Assembly (NCBI GenBank): GCA_016302545.1
Contig: JAEDNK010000092.1
Location: 1-6,137, forward strand
Direction: 5' to 3'
DNA from: Bacillota bacterium
Lineage (GTDB): Bacteria > Bacillota > Clostridia > Peptostreptococcales > Anaerovoracaceae
Length of the DNA: 6,137 nt
The notes under the pieces are model-generated. The model was not told where the DNA came from. It saw only the letters and a list, made by a program, of their open reading frames with translations, and searched no databases. A program made the position numbers and the translations under genes. This document shows, piece by piece, positions 1 to 5,476 of this stretch (positions within the stretch are counted from its first letter, which is position 1; the number at the start of each line of letters is the position of its first letter).

Positions 1-332
1 GTGAGTGAATCATAATGATGAGAGAATAGGCAGCCAGCCGAGTTAAAGCCGTTATTATAAAAGACATATTCATCGTTTGTGTTATCGTTTTTCCAAACGC
101 CATTAACCAACTTTTGAAGGTACACAACAACACTATATTCGTCTGCAACTCTTGTGAATGTGACGTCAACTGTGGCATCCGCTGTTGTGCCACTGGTACG
201 GTTTATGACAAAATACACACTATTGGTATCCAACGGCATTACTCCGCCGTCGCCACTATCAGCGAATGTCGCAGCTGTGCAGCTGAATACTAAAACCAGT
301 GCTAAAGCAATAACTAAAACTTTGTTTTTCAT
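1..332 (-). CDS. Small secreted protein of unknown function (5' part, runs off the left edge)
   Basis: Reading the minus strand from an ATG at 332-330 gives 110 codons with no stop before the window edge, so the C-terminus is missing. The start is supported by an excellent ribosome binding site, AAAGGAGG, at 348-341, 8 bases upstream. The protein begins with a classic signal peptide: MKNK, then a hydrophobic stretch (about residues 5-16, VLVIALALVLVF), then a likely signal peptidase I site after TFA at about residue 24. Cys18 lies in VFSC, a poor lipobox, so secretion is more likely than lipidation. The mature part is rich in Thr, Val, Asp and Asn, with alternating hydrophobic stretches such as VDVTFTRV and YSVVVYLQKL, which suggests a beta-sheet extracellular domain. 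I do not recognise the family. It is divergent from hbd and has its own promoter and leader. The reading frame is secure; the function is unknown. Confidence 0.85.
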   Translation of the reverse strand, partial: MKNKVLVIALALVLVFSCTAATFADSGDGGVMPLDTNSVYFVINRTSGTTADATVDVTFTRVADEYSVVVYLQKLVNGVWKNDNTNDEYVFYNNGFNSAGCLFSHHYDSL

Positions 333-367
333 GATAAAATCCTCCTTTGAATTAAAAAACACACACC

Positions 368-387
368 GGCCCGTCATCAGACCGGCC
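368..387 (-). other. Leader hairpin of the secreted-protein gene
   Basis: On the minus strand GGCCGGTC, loop TGAT, GACGGGCC can fold into a GC-rich stem with 7 of 8 pairs (one G-G mismatch). It lies between the predicted transcription start (about 393) and the ribosome binding site (348-341). Eight bases after the stem comes a run of six T (359-354), so it resembles an intrinsic terminator or attenuator, but the gap between stem and T-run makes it non-canonical. It could instead be an mRNA-stabilising 5' hairpin. Confidence 0.45.
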
Positions 388-399
388 ACCTTCCCCTTA

Positions 400-428
400 A
401 AAATAACAATTTTCGACTGGCTTGTCAA
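400..428 (-). promoter_or_regulatory. Sigma-A promoter of the secreted-protein gene
   Basis: On the minus strand a perfect -35 TTGACA (428-423) is followed by a 17-base spacer and a -10 TATTTT (405-400, 4 of 6 matches to TATAAT). Transcription would start near 393 and give a leader of about 60 nt carrying the hairpin at 368-387. The promoter is divergent from the hbd promoter, and the two -35 elements are about 40 bp apart. Confidence 0.6.
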
Positions 429-465
429 GTACTGAGAAAAAAACAATAATCGGTGCATTTTGAGG

Positions 466-494
466 GTTACATTTGCAAAAAAGTGTGGTATAAT
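466..494 (+). promoter_or_regulatory. Extended -10 sigma-A promoter of hbd
   Basis: The -10 is a perfect TATAAT (489-494) preceded by TGG, which makes it an extended -10 (TGn). Seventeen bases upstream is GTTACA (466-471), matching 4 of 6 positions of TTGACA. Transcription should start near 501, leaving a leader of about 90 nt before the hbd ATG. The strong core fits a highly expressed fermentation gene, and the operator-like palindrome begins only a few bases after the start site. Confidence 0.7.
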
Positions 495-507
495 GTAGCC
501 ATAGGTA

Positions 508-525
508 AGGTTAATTTTTTAACAA
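508..525 (+). promoter_or_regulatory. Probable Rex operator upstream of hbd
   Basis: AGGTTAATTTTTTAACAA matches the Rex consensus TTGTTAANNNNTTAACAA at 12 of 14 specified positions. The right half-site is perfect and the left half differs only in its first two bases. Rex is the NADH/NAD+-sensing repressor of Gram-positive bacteria, and in clostridia it is known to control fermentation genes including the crt-bcd-etf-hbd cluster. The site lies at about +8 to +25 from the predicted start, where a bound repressor would block initiation or early elongation. No Rex protein is encoded in this window. A short AT-rich palindrome can arise by chance, but this location in front of hbd is unlikely to be accidental. 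Confidence 0.7.
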
Positions 526-589
526 GAATTAAAACTCGCATATTTCTGAAAATTAATAAGATTAAAATACTAAAGGAGGCAATTTCAAA

Positions 590-1438
590 ATGAAAAAAAT
601 TGGCGTATTAGGAACAGGTACTATGGGTGCCGGCATTATTCAGGTTTTAGCTCAGAACGGTTATGAAGTAGTTATGAGAGCCAGAAGAGAATCCTCAGTT
701 GAAAAGGGTCTTGCAACTGTTAAGAAGAACTTAGACAAGATGGTTGCCAAGGAAAAGATCACAGCTGAAGAGGCAGAAGCAATATTTGGCAGAATTCATG
801 GTTCCACAGACATCAACATCATCGCTGACGCTGACCTTGTAATCGAGGCAGCTACAGAGGAGATGGAGTCAAAGAAGGCATTATTCGCTGAATTAGATAA
901 GCTTTGCAAGCCTGAGACTATCATCGCTACTAATACTTCATCCTTATCAATCACTGAAATCGCAGCAGCAACAGGCAGACCTGACAAGGTTATCGGAATG
1001 CACTTCTTCAACCCTGTTCCTGCAATGAAGCTGGTTGAAATCATCAAGGGATTAACTACTTCCGAAGAAACCAAGGCAACTATCCTTGAGTTAACTGCAG
1101 CTCTCGGCAAGACTCCTGTAGAGGTTGCTGAAGCTCCGGGATTCGTAGTAAACAGAATCTTAATCCCTATGATCAACGAAGGCGTTGGAATCCTTGCTGA
1201 CGGCGTTGCAGATGCCAAGGGTATCGACACAGCTATGAAGCTGGGCGCTAACCACCCGATGGGACCTCTGGAATTAGGCGACCTTATCGGACTTGACGTG
1301 TGCCTTGCTATCATGGACGTTCTCTACACAGAATACGGCGATCCTAAGTACAGAGCTCATACTCTTCTGAGAAAGATGGTAAGAGCAGGCAAGCTGGGAA
1401 GAAAGACAGGCGTAGGCTTCTACGACTACAGCAAATAA
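590..1438 (+). CDS. hbd: 3-hydroxybutyryl-CoA dehydrogenase
   Basis: This cytoplasmic enzyme interconverts acetoacetyl-CoA and (S)-3-hydroxybutyryl-CoA using a nicotinamide cofactor, in butyrate/butanol fermentation or related CoA-ester pathways. It has 282 residues, the usual length. The N-terminal Rossmann fold starts with GVLGTGTMGAG (residues 5-15). Catalytic-site residues known from the family are present: Ser117 in NTSSLS, His138 in MHFFNP, Glu150 in KLVEII and Asn188 in GFVVNR. The C-terminal helical domain has NHPMGPLELGDLIGLD and ends in the typical GRKTGVGFYDYSK. The start is fixed by AAAGGAGG at 572-579, 10 bases upstream of ATG. One oddity is that the loop after the second beta strand reads VVMRARRE (residues 27-34), where NADH-type clostridial enzymes have an Asp at about residue 31. 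This suggests NADPH preference. The gene stands alone, without crt, thl, bcd or etf in the window, between a promoter with a Rex-like site and an intrinsic terminator. Confidence 0.96.
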   Translation: MKKIGVLGTGTMGAGIIQVLAQNGYEVVMRARRESSVEKGLATVKKNLDKMVAKEKITAEEAEAIFGRIHGSTDINIIADADLVIEAATEEMESKKALFAELDKLCKPETIIATNTSSLSITEIAAATGRPDKVIGMHFFNPVPAMKLVEIIKGLTTSEETKATILELTAALGKTPVEVAEAPGFVVNRILIPMINEGVGILADGVADAKGIDTAMKLGANHPMGPLELGDLIGLDVCLAIMDVLYTEYGDPKYRAHTLLRKMVRAGKLGRKTGVGFYDYSK

Positions 1439-1496
1439 GCTTTAACCGATAATAAGATGTATTAGGTGAGAAGATATTTAAAACTAAACGGTACAT

Positions 1497-1530
1497 AAAG
1501 GCTCCGCACGAAAAATGCGGAGCCTTTTTT
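1497..1530 (+). terminator. Intrinsic terminator of hbd
   Basis: AAAGGCTCCGCA (1497-1508) pairs perfectly with TGCGGAGCCTTT (1516-1527) across a 7-base loop, CGAAAAA. The stem runs directly into a T-tract (1525-1530), and further T-rich sequence follows. It ends the hbd transcript 58 bases after the stop codon and isolates it from the rho operon, whose promoter begins at 1532. Confidence 0.93.
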
Positions 1531-1531
1531 C

Positions 1532-1560
1532 TTGATTTTTTTGCCGCCAGCGTATATTAT
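1532..1560 (+). promoter_or_regulatory. Probable promoter of the rho-DUF1385-prmC operon
   Basis: The -35 TTGATT (1532-1537, 4 of 6) is followed by a 17-base spacer and the -10 TATTAT (1555-1560, 5 of 6). Transcription would begin near 1567 and give a leader of about 100 nt before rho. The promoter abuts the hbd terminator. TATATT at 1553-1558 is an overlapping alternative -10. Confidence 0.55.
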
Positions 1561-1634
1561 ATCTATGTAATTGTAATATTCTATTTTGAATTATTTTCTG
1601 CAATTGATCATTTCTGAGAATTTCTTGAGAAAGG

Positions 1635-1656
1635 TGCGGTCCCGTGTCTGACCGCA
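1635..1656 (+). promoter_or_regulatory. Hairpin in the rho leader touching the ribosome binding site
   Basis: TGCGGTC (1635-1641) and GACCGCA (1650-1656) form a perfect 7-bp stem around the 8-base loop CCGTGTCT. The last paired base, A1656, is the first base of the rho Shine-Dalgarno AAAGG (1656-1660). There is no T-run, so this is not a terminator. It could limit ribosome access or respond to a regulator. rho is autoregulated through its leader in E. coli, but no mechanism can be assigned here from sequence alone. Confidence 0.45.
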
Positions 1657-1670
1657 AAGGTAATATGTAA
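1644..1670 (+). CDS. Possible 8-codon upstream ORF overlapping the rho start (tentative)
   Basis: A GTG at 1644 opens a frame reading (M)SDRKGNM and ends with TAA at 1668-1670, whose last base is the first base of the rho ATG (TAATG). An AAAGG at 1630-1634 lies 9 bases upstream and could serve as ribosome binding site. The penultimate codon is itself an ATG followed at once by the stop (ATGTAA). Such an arrangement could couple translation to rho. The GTG start and short length make this weak; it may be chance. Confidence 0.2.
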   Translation: MSDRKGNM

Positions 1671-2929
1671 TGGAAGAAAAGAATCTTAAAACATCGGCAG
1701 AGGAAGTATTGGAAACAACTGAAAAGGAAAAGGAACAGGCGGAAGCATCGACGGTGCCTGAGGCTGCAGAAGCACCGGAAACACAGGAACGCCATCAGAA
1801 GCAGGAGCGTCCTGAGGTGGAAGGTATTCTTGAAATACAGGAGGAAAACAACTTCGGCTTCCTCAGATTTTCCAATTTTCTCACCAGCGAAAAGGATATT
1901 TACGTTTCGCCGACCCAAATAAGGCGATTTAATCTGAAGACAGGAGATAAGATACGGTGTATAACCAGACTGCCTAAGGAAGGAGAACGCTTCGGTGCGC
2001 TGCTATATGTGCTGACGGTTAACGGCGATGAGCCGGGGCGGGCTATCAGAAGGCCGGATTTTGACGACCTGACACCTGTTTTCCCTTATGAAAGGCTGAG
2101 ACTGGAGGACGGCACCAGAGATCTTTCCATGAGGCTCATAGACATTGTAGCTCCTATCGGTAAAGGTCAGAGAGGACTTATTGTGGCTCCGCCTAAGGCG
2201 GGCAAGACCGTGCTGCTTAAAAAAGTTGCCAACGCCATCGAAAAGAATTATCCCGACGTAGAGCTTATAGTCCTTCTGGTAGACGAAAGACCGGAGGAAG
2301 TCACTGACATGAAACGCTCACTCATAGGCGGTGAGGTTATATATTCCACCTTCGACGAGCTTCCGGCTCACCACGTGAAGGTGGCGGAAATGGTGCTGGC
2401 CCGTGCGCAGAGGCTGGTTGAACACGGCAAAGATGTGGTAATATTATTAGATAGCATAACGAGGCTGGCAAGAGCATACAACATGGTGGTTCCTGCATCG
2501 GGAAGAACCCTTTCCGGAGGTCTCGACCCGGGAGCCCTGCACAGACCCAAGAAGTTCTTTGGTGCTGCCAGAAAGATGGAAGAAGGCGGTTCTATCACTA
2601 TCCTTGCTACAGCGCTGGTGGAGACGGGAAGCCGCATGGACGAAGTTATTTTTGAAGAGTTCAAGGGCACCGGCAACATGGAGCTGCATCTTGACAGGAA
2701 GCTTTCCGAAAAGAGAATTTTCCCTGCAATCAGCCTGAATAAATCGGGAACACGTCGTGAGGACCTTCTTATGGACCAGGATGAACTGGAGGCAATCTGG
2801 GCAATGCGCCGCGCCATGGCAAACAGACCGACTGCCGATGTGACCGAGGAAATCGTAGAGAACCTGGCTCATACCAGAACCAACAAGGATTTCATACAGA
2901 TAATCAAAAAAGTTTTGATAGAAGATTAA
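1670..2929 (+). CDS. rho: Transcription termination factor Rho, N-terminally short form
   Basis: Rho is a hexameric RNA-dependent ATPase and 5'-3' translocase that ends transcription. Residues 1-50 are an acidic, Glu/Ala-rich, probably disordered tail. The cold-shock RNA-binding domain follows (about 51-120), with the RNP1-like FGFLR (62-66) and DIYVSPTQIRRFNL (76-89). The RecA-like ATPase domain has Walker A APPKAGKT (173-180), the catalytic-Glu segment DERPEE (205-210), Walker B VVILLDSITR (256-265), the Q-loop region SGGLDPGALHRPKKFFGAAR (282-301), the R-loop FKGTGNMEL (331-339) and the arginine-finger segment SGTRRE (359-364). At 419 residues it has about the length of E. coli Rho, but the N-terminal helical Rho_N domain is not recognisable. 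A stop at 1661-1663 in frame rules out a longer start. The ribosome binding site AAAGG (1656-1660) is moderate. rho leads an operon, with DUF1385 starting 12 bases after its stop. Confidence 0.97.
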   Translation: MEEKNLKTSAEEVLETTEKEKEQAEASTVPEAAEAPETQERHQKQERPEVEGILEIQEENNFGFLRFSNFLTSEKDIYVSPTQIRRFNLKTGDKIRCITRLPKEGERFGALLYVLTVNGDEPGRAIRRPDFDDLTPVFPYERLRLEDGTRDLSMRLIDIVAPIGKGQRGLIVAPPKAGKTVLLKKVANAIEKNYPDVELIVLLVDERPEEVTDMKRSLIGGEVIYSTFDELPAHHVKVAEMVLARAQRLVEHGKDVVILLDSITRLARAYNMVVPASGRTLSGGLDPGALHRPKKFFGAARKMEEGGSITILATALVETGSRMDEVIFEEFKGTGNMELHLDRKLSEKRIFPAISLNKSGTRREDLLMDQDELEAIWAMRRAMANRPTADVTEEIVENLAHTRTNKDFIQIIKKVLIED

Positions 2930-2941
2930 GAGGACTAAAAT

Positions 2942-3961
2942 ATGGATTTGAACAGAATTTTCTTAAAGGGTGCATGCCCCACATCAATAGGCGGACAGGC
3001 CATAATGGAAGGAATCATGATGAGAGGCCCGAAGCGCACGGCTATCGCCATTAGGCTCCCTAACGGTAAAATACACATGAAAACCCAGCCCACACCCAAG
3101 GGCAGTAAGCTGGGCAAAATCCCGCTGATAAGAGGCGTGGTGAATTTTGTGGCGTCGCTGGTGTACGGAACCAAGGTACTCATGTACTCCGCCGACGTGC
3201 TGGAGGCAAACTATCCTGAGGAATACGAAAAAGACAAATTCGATATATGGGTTGAGGAAAAGCTAGGCAAGGAAAAGGCTTGGAATATCCTCATGGTGCT
3301 TTCCGTGGTGCTTGCTCTGATCATGTCGGTGGGTATTTTTATGCTCCTACCTACGGTGGTTGTAGGCTGGATGGCACACCTGACAGACAGCGTGCTGCTT
3401 CTCAACCTGATTGAAGGGTTGGCGCGAATACTGATTTTCGTGGTGTATATATGGCTGATTTCCATGATGAAGGACATCAGGACAGTTTTTCAGTATCACG
3501 GTGCGGAGCACAAGACCATACACTGCTTTGAGAACAATATGGAGCTGACGCCGGAAAACGCTCAGACCTTCTATACTCTGCACCCCCGCTGTGGAACCAG
3601 CTTTTTGGTCTTCGTAATGCTCATAGCCGTACTTGTACACGCCTTTATGGGTTGGCCTAACCTATTTCTGCGTATCATAACCAGAATTCTGGTGCTGCCT
3701 GTAATCGCGGGGCTTTCCTATGAGCTGCTTAAGTGGGCGGGCAGAAGCGATAACTGGCTTGTGAAGATTCTCAGCCTGCCGGGCATCTATCTGCAGAAGC
3801 TGACCACTAAGGAGCCGACATTAGAGCAGCTTGAGGTTGCCATTGCGGCTGTAAAGGCCGTGCTCAACGACGGAGAGGATGTGCCGTATTTTGAGGGCAT
3901 CTGCGATTTGGAAGGAAAGGCAGTGGAAGGTGAGGTAGAATATTATGAGCCTGCCAATTAA
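2942..3961 (+). CDS. DUF1385 (YqhQ-type) integral membrane protein
   Basis: The 339 residues match the DUF1385 family, which includes Bacillus subtilis YqhQ and is described as a predicted metal-dependent enzyme of unknown function. Diagnostic segments are the N-terminal SIGGQAIMEGIMMRGP (15-30), the LIRGV motif (62-66), YHGAEHKTIHCFE (185-197) and LHPRCGTSF (213-221). The conserved His, Glu and Cys residues there are the likely metal ligands. Four hydrophobic stretches look like membrane helices (about 114-141, 151-176, 220-237 and 241-263), with the HGAEH and HPRCGTS motifs between helices 2 and 3. The start is supported by GAGGA at 2930-2934. It sits 12 bases after rho and overlaps prmC by 17 bases. 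In many Firmicutes this family lies beside rho, prmC and prfA, suggesting a link to translation or cell envelope, but no activity is established. Confidence 0.93.
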   Translation: MDLNRIFLKGACPTSIGGQAIMEGIMMRGPKRTAIAIRLPNGKIHMKTQPTPKGSKLGKIPLIRGVVNFVASLVYGTKVLMYSADVLEANYPEEYEKDKFDIWVEEKLGKEKAWNILMVLSVVLALIMSVGIFMLLPTVVVGWMAHLTDSVLLLNLIEGLARILIFVVYIWLISMMKDIRTVFQYHGAEHKTIHCFENNMELTPENAQTFYTLHPRCGTSFLVFVMLIAVLVHAFMGWPNLFLRIITRILVLPVIAGLSYELLKWAGRSDNWLVKILSLPGIYLQKLTTKEPTLEQLEVAIAAVKAVLNDGEDVPYFEGICDLEGKAVEGEVEYYEPAN

Positions 3962-4850
3962 GGAACTGATTAACATAGGGACAAAGCAGCTTGAGGACGC
4001 AGGCGTAGCCGACGCGGCAATCGACGCCAGAGAGCTTTACTGCTACATGCAGGGTATCGACAGAACCGCACTGGTGCTCAGATGGCAGGACGAGCTGCAG
4101 GACAATCAGTGCGAGGCGTATTTTGATCTGATTGCAAAGCGTGCTGCCAGAGTACCCCTTCAGCATATTACAGGAACGCAGGAGTTTATGGGTCTGACCT
4201 TCGAGGTCAATGACAAGGTGCTGATTCCAAGGCAGGACACAGAGACTATGGTGGAGGATGCCCTTGAGCTTATGGAAAAGAGAACCCTGAGAGGACAGGA
4301 GTACACCGATAGTCTTAAAAAAGGAGGCGATGTGCTGGACCTGTGCTGCGGCAGCGGAGCTATTGGAATATCCATAGCAAAGCTGGCTAAGGGCGCTCGT
4401 GTGACCTGCTCCGATATCAGCAGTGAGGCTCTTGAAACCGCAAAAAAAAATGCCGCGCTTAACGGATGTAAATCTGTGAAATTCGTTGAGAGTGACATGT
4501 TCGATGCTTTGGGCGGCAGGCTGGGAAATAAAAAATTCAATCTGATAATTTCCAATCCCCCGTACATACCGCCGTCGGTCATCCAAGGACTCGAGCCGGA
4601 GGTCCGGGATCATGAGCCTATGACGGCCCTTGACGGAGGCGAGGACGGGCTGGACTTTTACCGCATAATTGCAGAGAAAGCGCCGGAGCACCTTAAGAAG
4701 GGCGGCGTTCTAATGGTGGAAATCGGCTTCGACCAGAAGGATGCTGTGAAGGAGCTGCTTCAGGATACAGGGCGGTTTGAAAAAATCGTAGGGCTTAAGG
4801 ATCTGGCAGGAAAGGATCGCATCGTCGTGGCAGTGCTTGCAAAAAAGTAA
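3945..4850 (+). CDS. prmC: Peptide chain release factor N5-glutamine methyltransferase
   Basis: PrmC uses S-adenosylmethionine to methylate the Gln of the GGQ motif in release factors 1 and 2, which raises termination efficiency. The 301 residues have the family layout. An N-terminal helical substrate-binding domain (about 1-85) ends in the hallmark PLQHITGTQEFMGL (71-84) and VLIPRQDTE (92-100). A Rossmann methyltransferase domain follows, with SAM motif I VLDLCCGSGAIG (130-141), the acidic residue Asp157 in CSDIS, and the catalytic NPPY (204-207). The start ATG at 3945 lies inside the end of the DUF1385 gene, 9 bases after AGGTGAGG (3928-3935), so translation is probably coupled. prfA, a frequent downstream neighbour that encodes one of its substrates, does not follow here. 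The next sequence is decayed. Confidence 0.96.
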   Translation: MSLPIKELINIGTKQLEDAGVADAAIDARELYCYMQGIDRTALVLRWQDELQDNQCEAYFDLIAKRAARVPLQHITGTQEFMGLTFEVNDKVLIPRQDTETMVEDALELMEKRTLRGQEYTDSLKKGGDVLDLCCGSGAIGISIAKLAKGARVTCSDISSEALETAKKNAALNGCKSVKFVESDMFDALGGRLGNKKFNLIISNPPYIPPSVIQGLEPEVRDHEPMTALDGGEDGLDFYRIIAEKAPEHLKKGGVLMVEIGFDQKDAVKELLQDTGRFEKIVGLKDLAGKDRIVVAVLAKK

Positions 4851-4872
4851 AGTAAAAAATCAACTTCGATGA

Positions 4873-5022
4873 ACTCCAAAATTTGTAATAAGTGAGGATG
4901 CCGGGGATATGATAAATCCTATGCTCGATTATGCAAAGGAAAATGGCATCACCCTCACCGGAGAATTTTACGGCAGGGAAGAGACGTTAACCGGAAAGGA
5001 GATAGGGTTATGGAGGAAATAA
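4873..5022 (+). pseudogene. C-terminal remnant resembling a regulator ligand-binding domain
   Basis: A frame open from 4873 (after a TGA at 4870-4872) to TAA at 5020-5022 encodes about 49 residues without a credible start near its beginning. The core, from 4909, reads MINPMLDYAKENGITLTG, then EFYGREETLTG, then KEIGLWRK. The pattern of a helix ending in YAKENGI, then Gly, then an aromatic-Gly segment recalls the end of GyrI/AraC-type effector-binding domains found in MerR-family regulators. No DNA-binding domain or complete gene precedes it, and it seems to stop short of the usual final strand. It overlaps the next remnant by 13 bases. An alternative is a 37-residue small protein starting at 4909, but the upstream ribosome binding site is poor. 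Confidence 0.4.
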
Positions 5023-5409
5023 AAAACAAAATAGAAGAATATCTATTACAACATAAAGATGAAATCTATGAGCATCTTAAAAAACGGATGGAAATAAAGA
5101 GTATCAGCGATAATGGGGATGTGTGCAAAAACGGATCTTTCATGGAAAAGCGGCTCATAGTTCCACTCCGCAGCTTGGGGAAAATGCCATTCTTAAAATG
5201 GCAGCATCCCTTACCTCACCAAAACCTGCTTTTGCCGAGTTTCTTTGCAGATTTTTCCCGGAAGGGCAATACGAGTCACTGCTTTCCATTAAAAGGACAG
5301 ATATGGTTATACCATTTATGTCAGAGAAAGCCTTAGTCCTATATTTGTTGATGAAAATCAGGAATGGCTTGCGCGTATGATTTGTTCTGCGAAGCTGCTT
5401 TACCGGTAG
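5010..5409 (+). pseudogene. Degraded M20-family peptidase (PepV-like dipeptidase)
   Basis: The start is normal: AAAGGAGA at 4996-5003, then ATG at 5010 and about 35 residues typical of M20 peptidase N-termini (EEYLLQHKDEIYEHLKKRME, then IKSIS). From about 5115 the frame turns to nonsense. In another frame, 5141-5280 encodes HGKAAHSSTPQLGENAI, then SLTSPKPAFAEFLCRFF, matching the conserved start of the M20 dimerisation domain. A third frame, about 5290-5409, reads YVRESLSPIFVDENQEW and may be a further piece. M20 enzymes run to roughly 400-470 residues. Here the metal-binding core (HxD, the EE pair and distal ligands) is gone, so there was at least one large internal deletion plus frameshifts. 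It cannot be an active peptidase. The M20 assignment is good for the HGKAAH segment and weaker for the last piece. Confidence 0.65.
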
Positions 5410-5476
5410 AAAGCGTATAAAAATGTGAAGAAAAAGAGTAAAAAGGAACTACATTGAAGTTTGAGGAGGTAAGAAA

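Noticed and set aside
154..435. Plus-strand open frame of 93 residues at the left edge
   Set aside because: It lies antisense to the secreted-protein gene, which has a signal peptide, strong ribosome binding site and promoter. The plus frame has no ribosome binding site and no recognisable protein features.
473..478. TTGCAA as the -35 of the hbd promoter
   Set aside because: It lies only 10 bases from the TATAAT. GTTACA at 466-471 has the correct 17-base spacing, and the -10 is of the extended type.
3864..4691. Minus-strand open frame of 275 residues opposite prmC
   Set aside because: It is a long shadow of prmC, whose plus-strand translation has every family motif including NPPY. The antisense product is His/Cys/Leu-rich and not protein-like.
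5416..5421. TATAAA as a promoter for the lipoprotein gene
   Set aside because: No acceptable -35 is found 16-18 bases upstream, and the surrounding sequence is generally A-rich remnant DNA.
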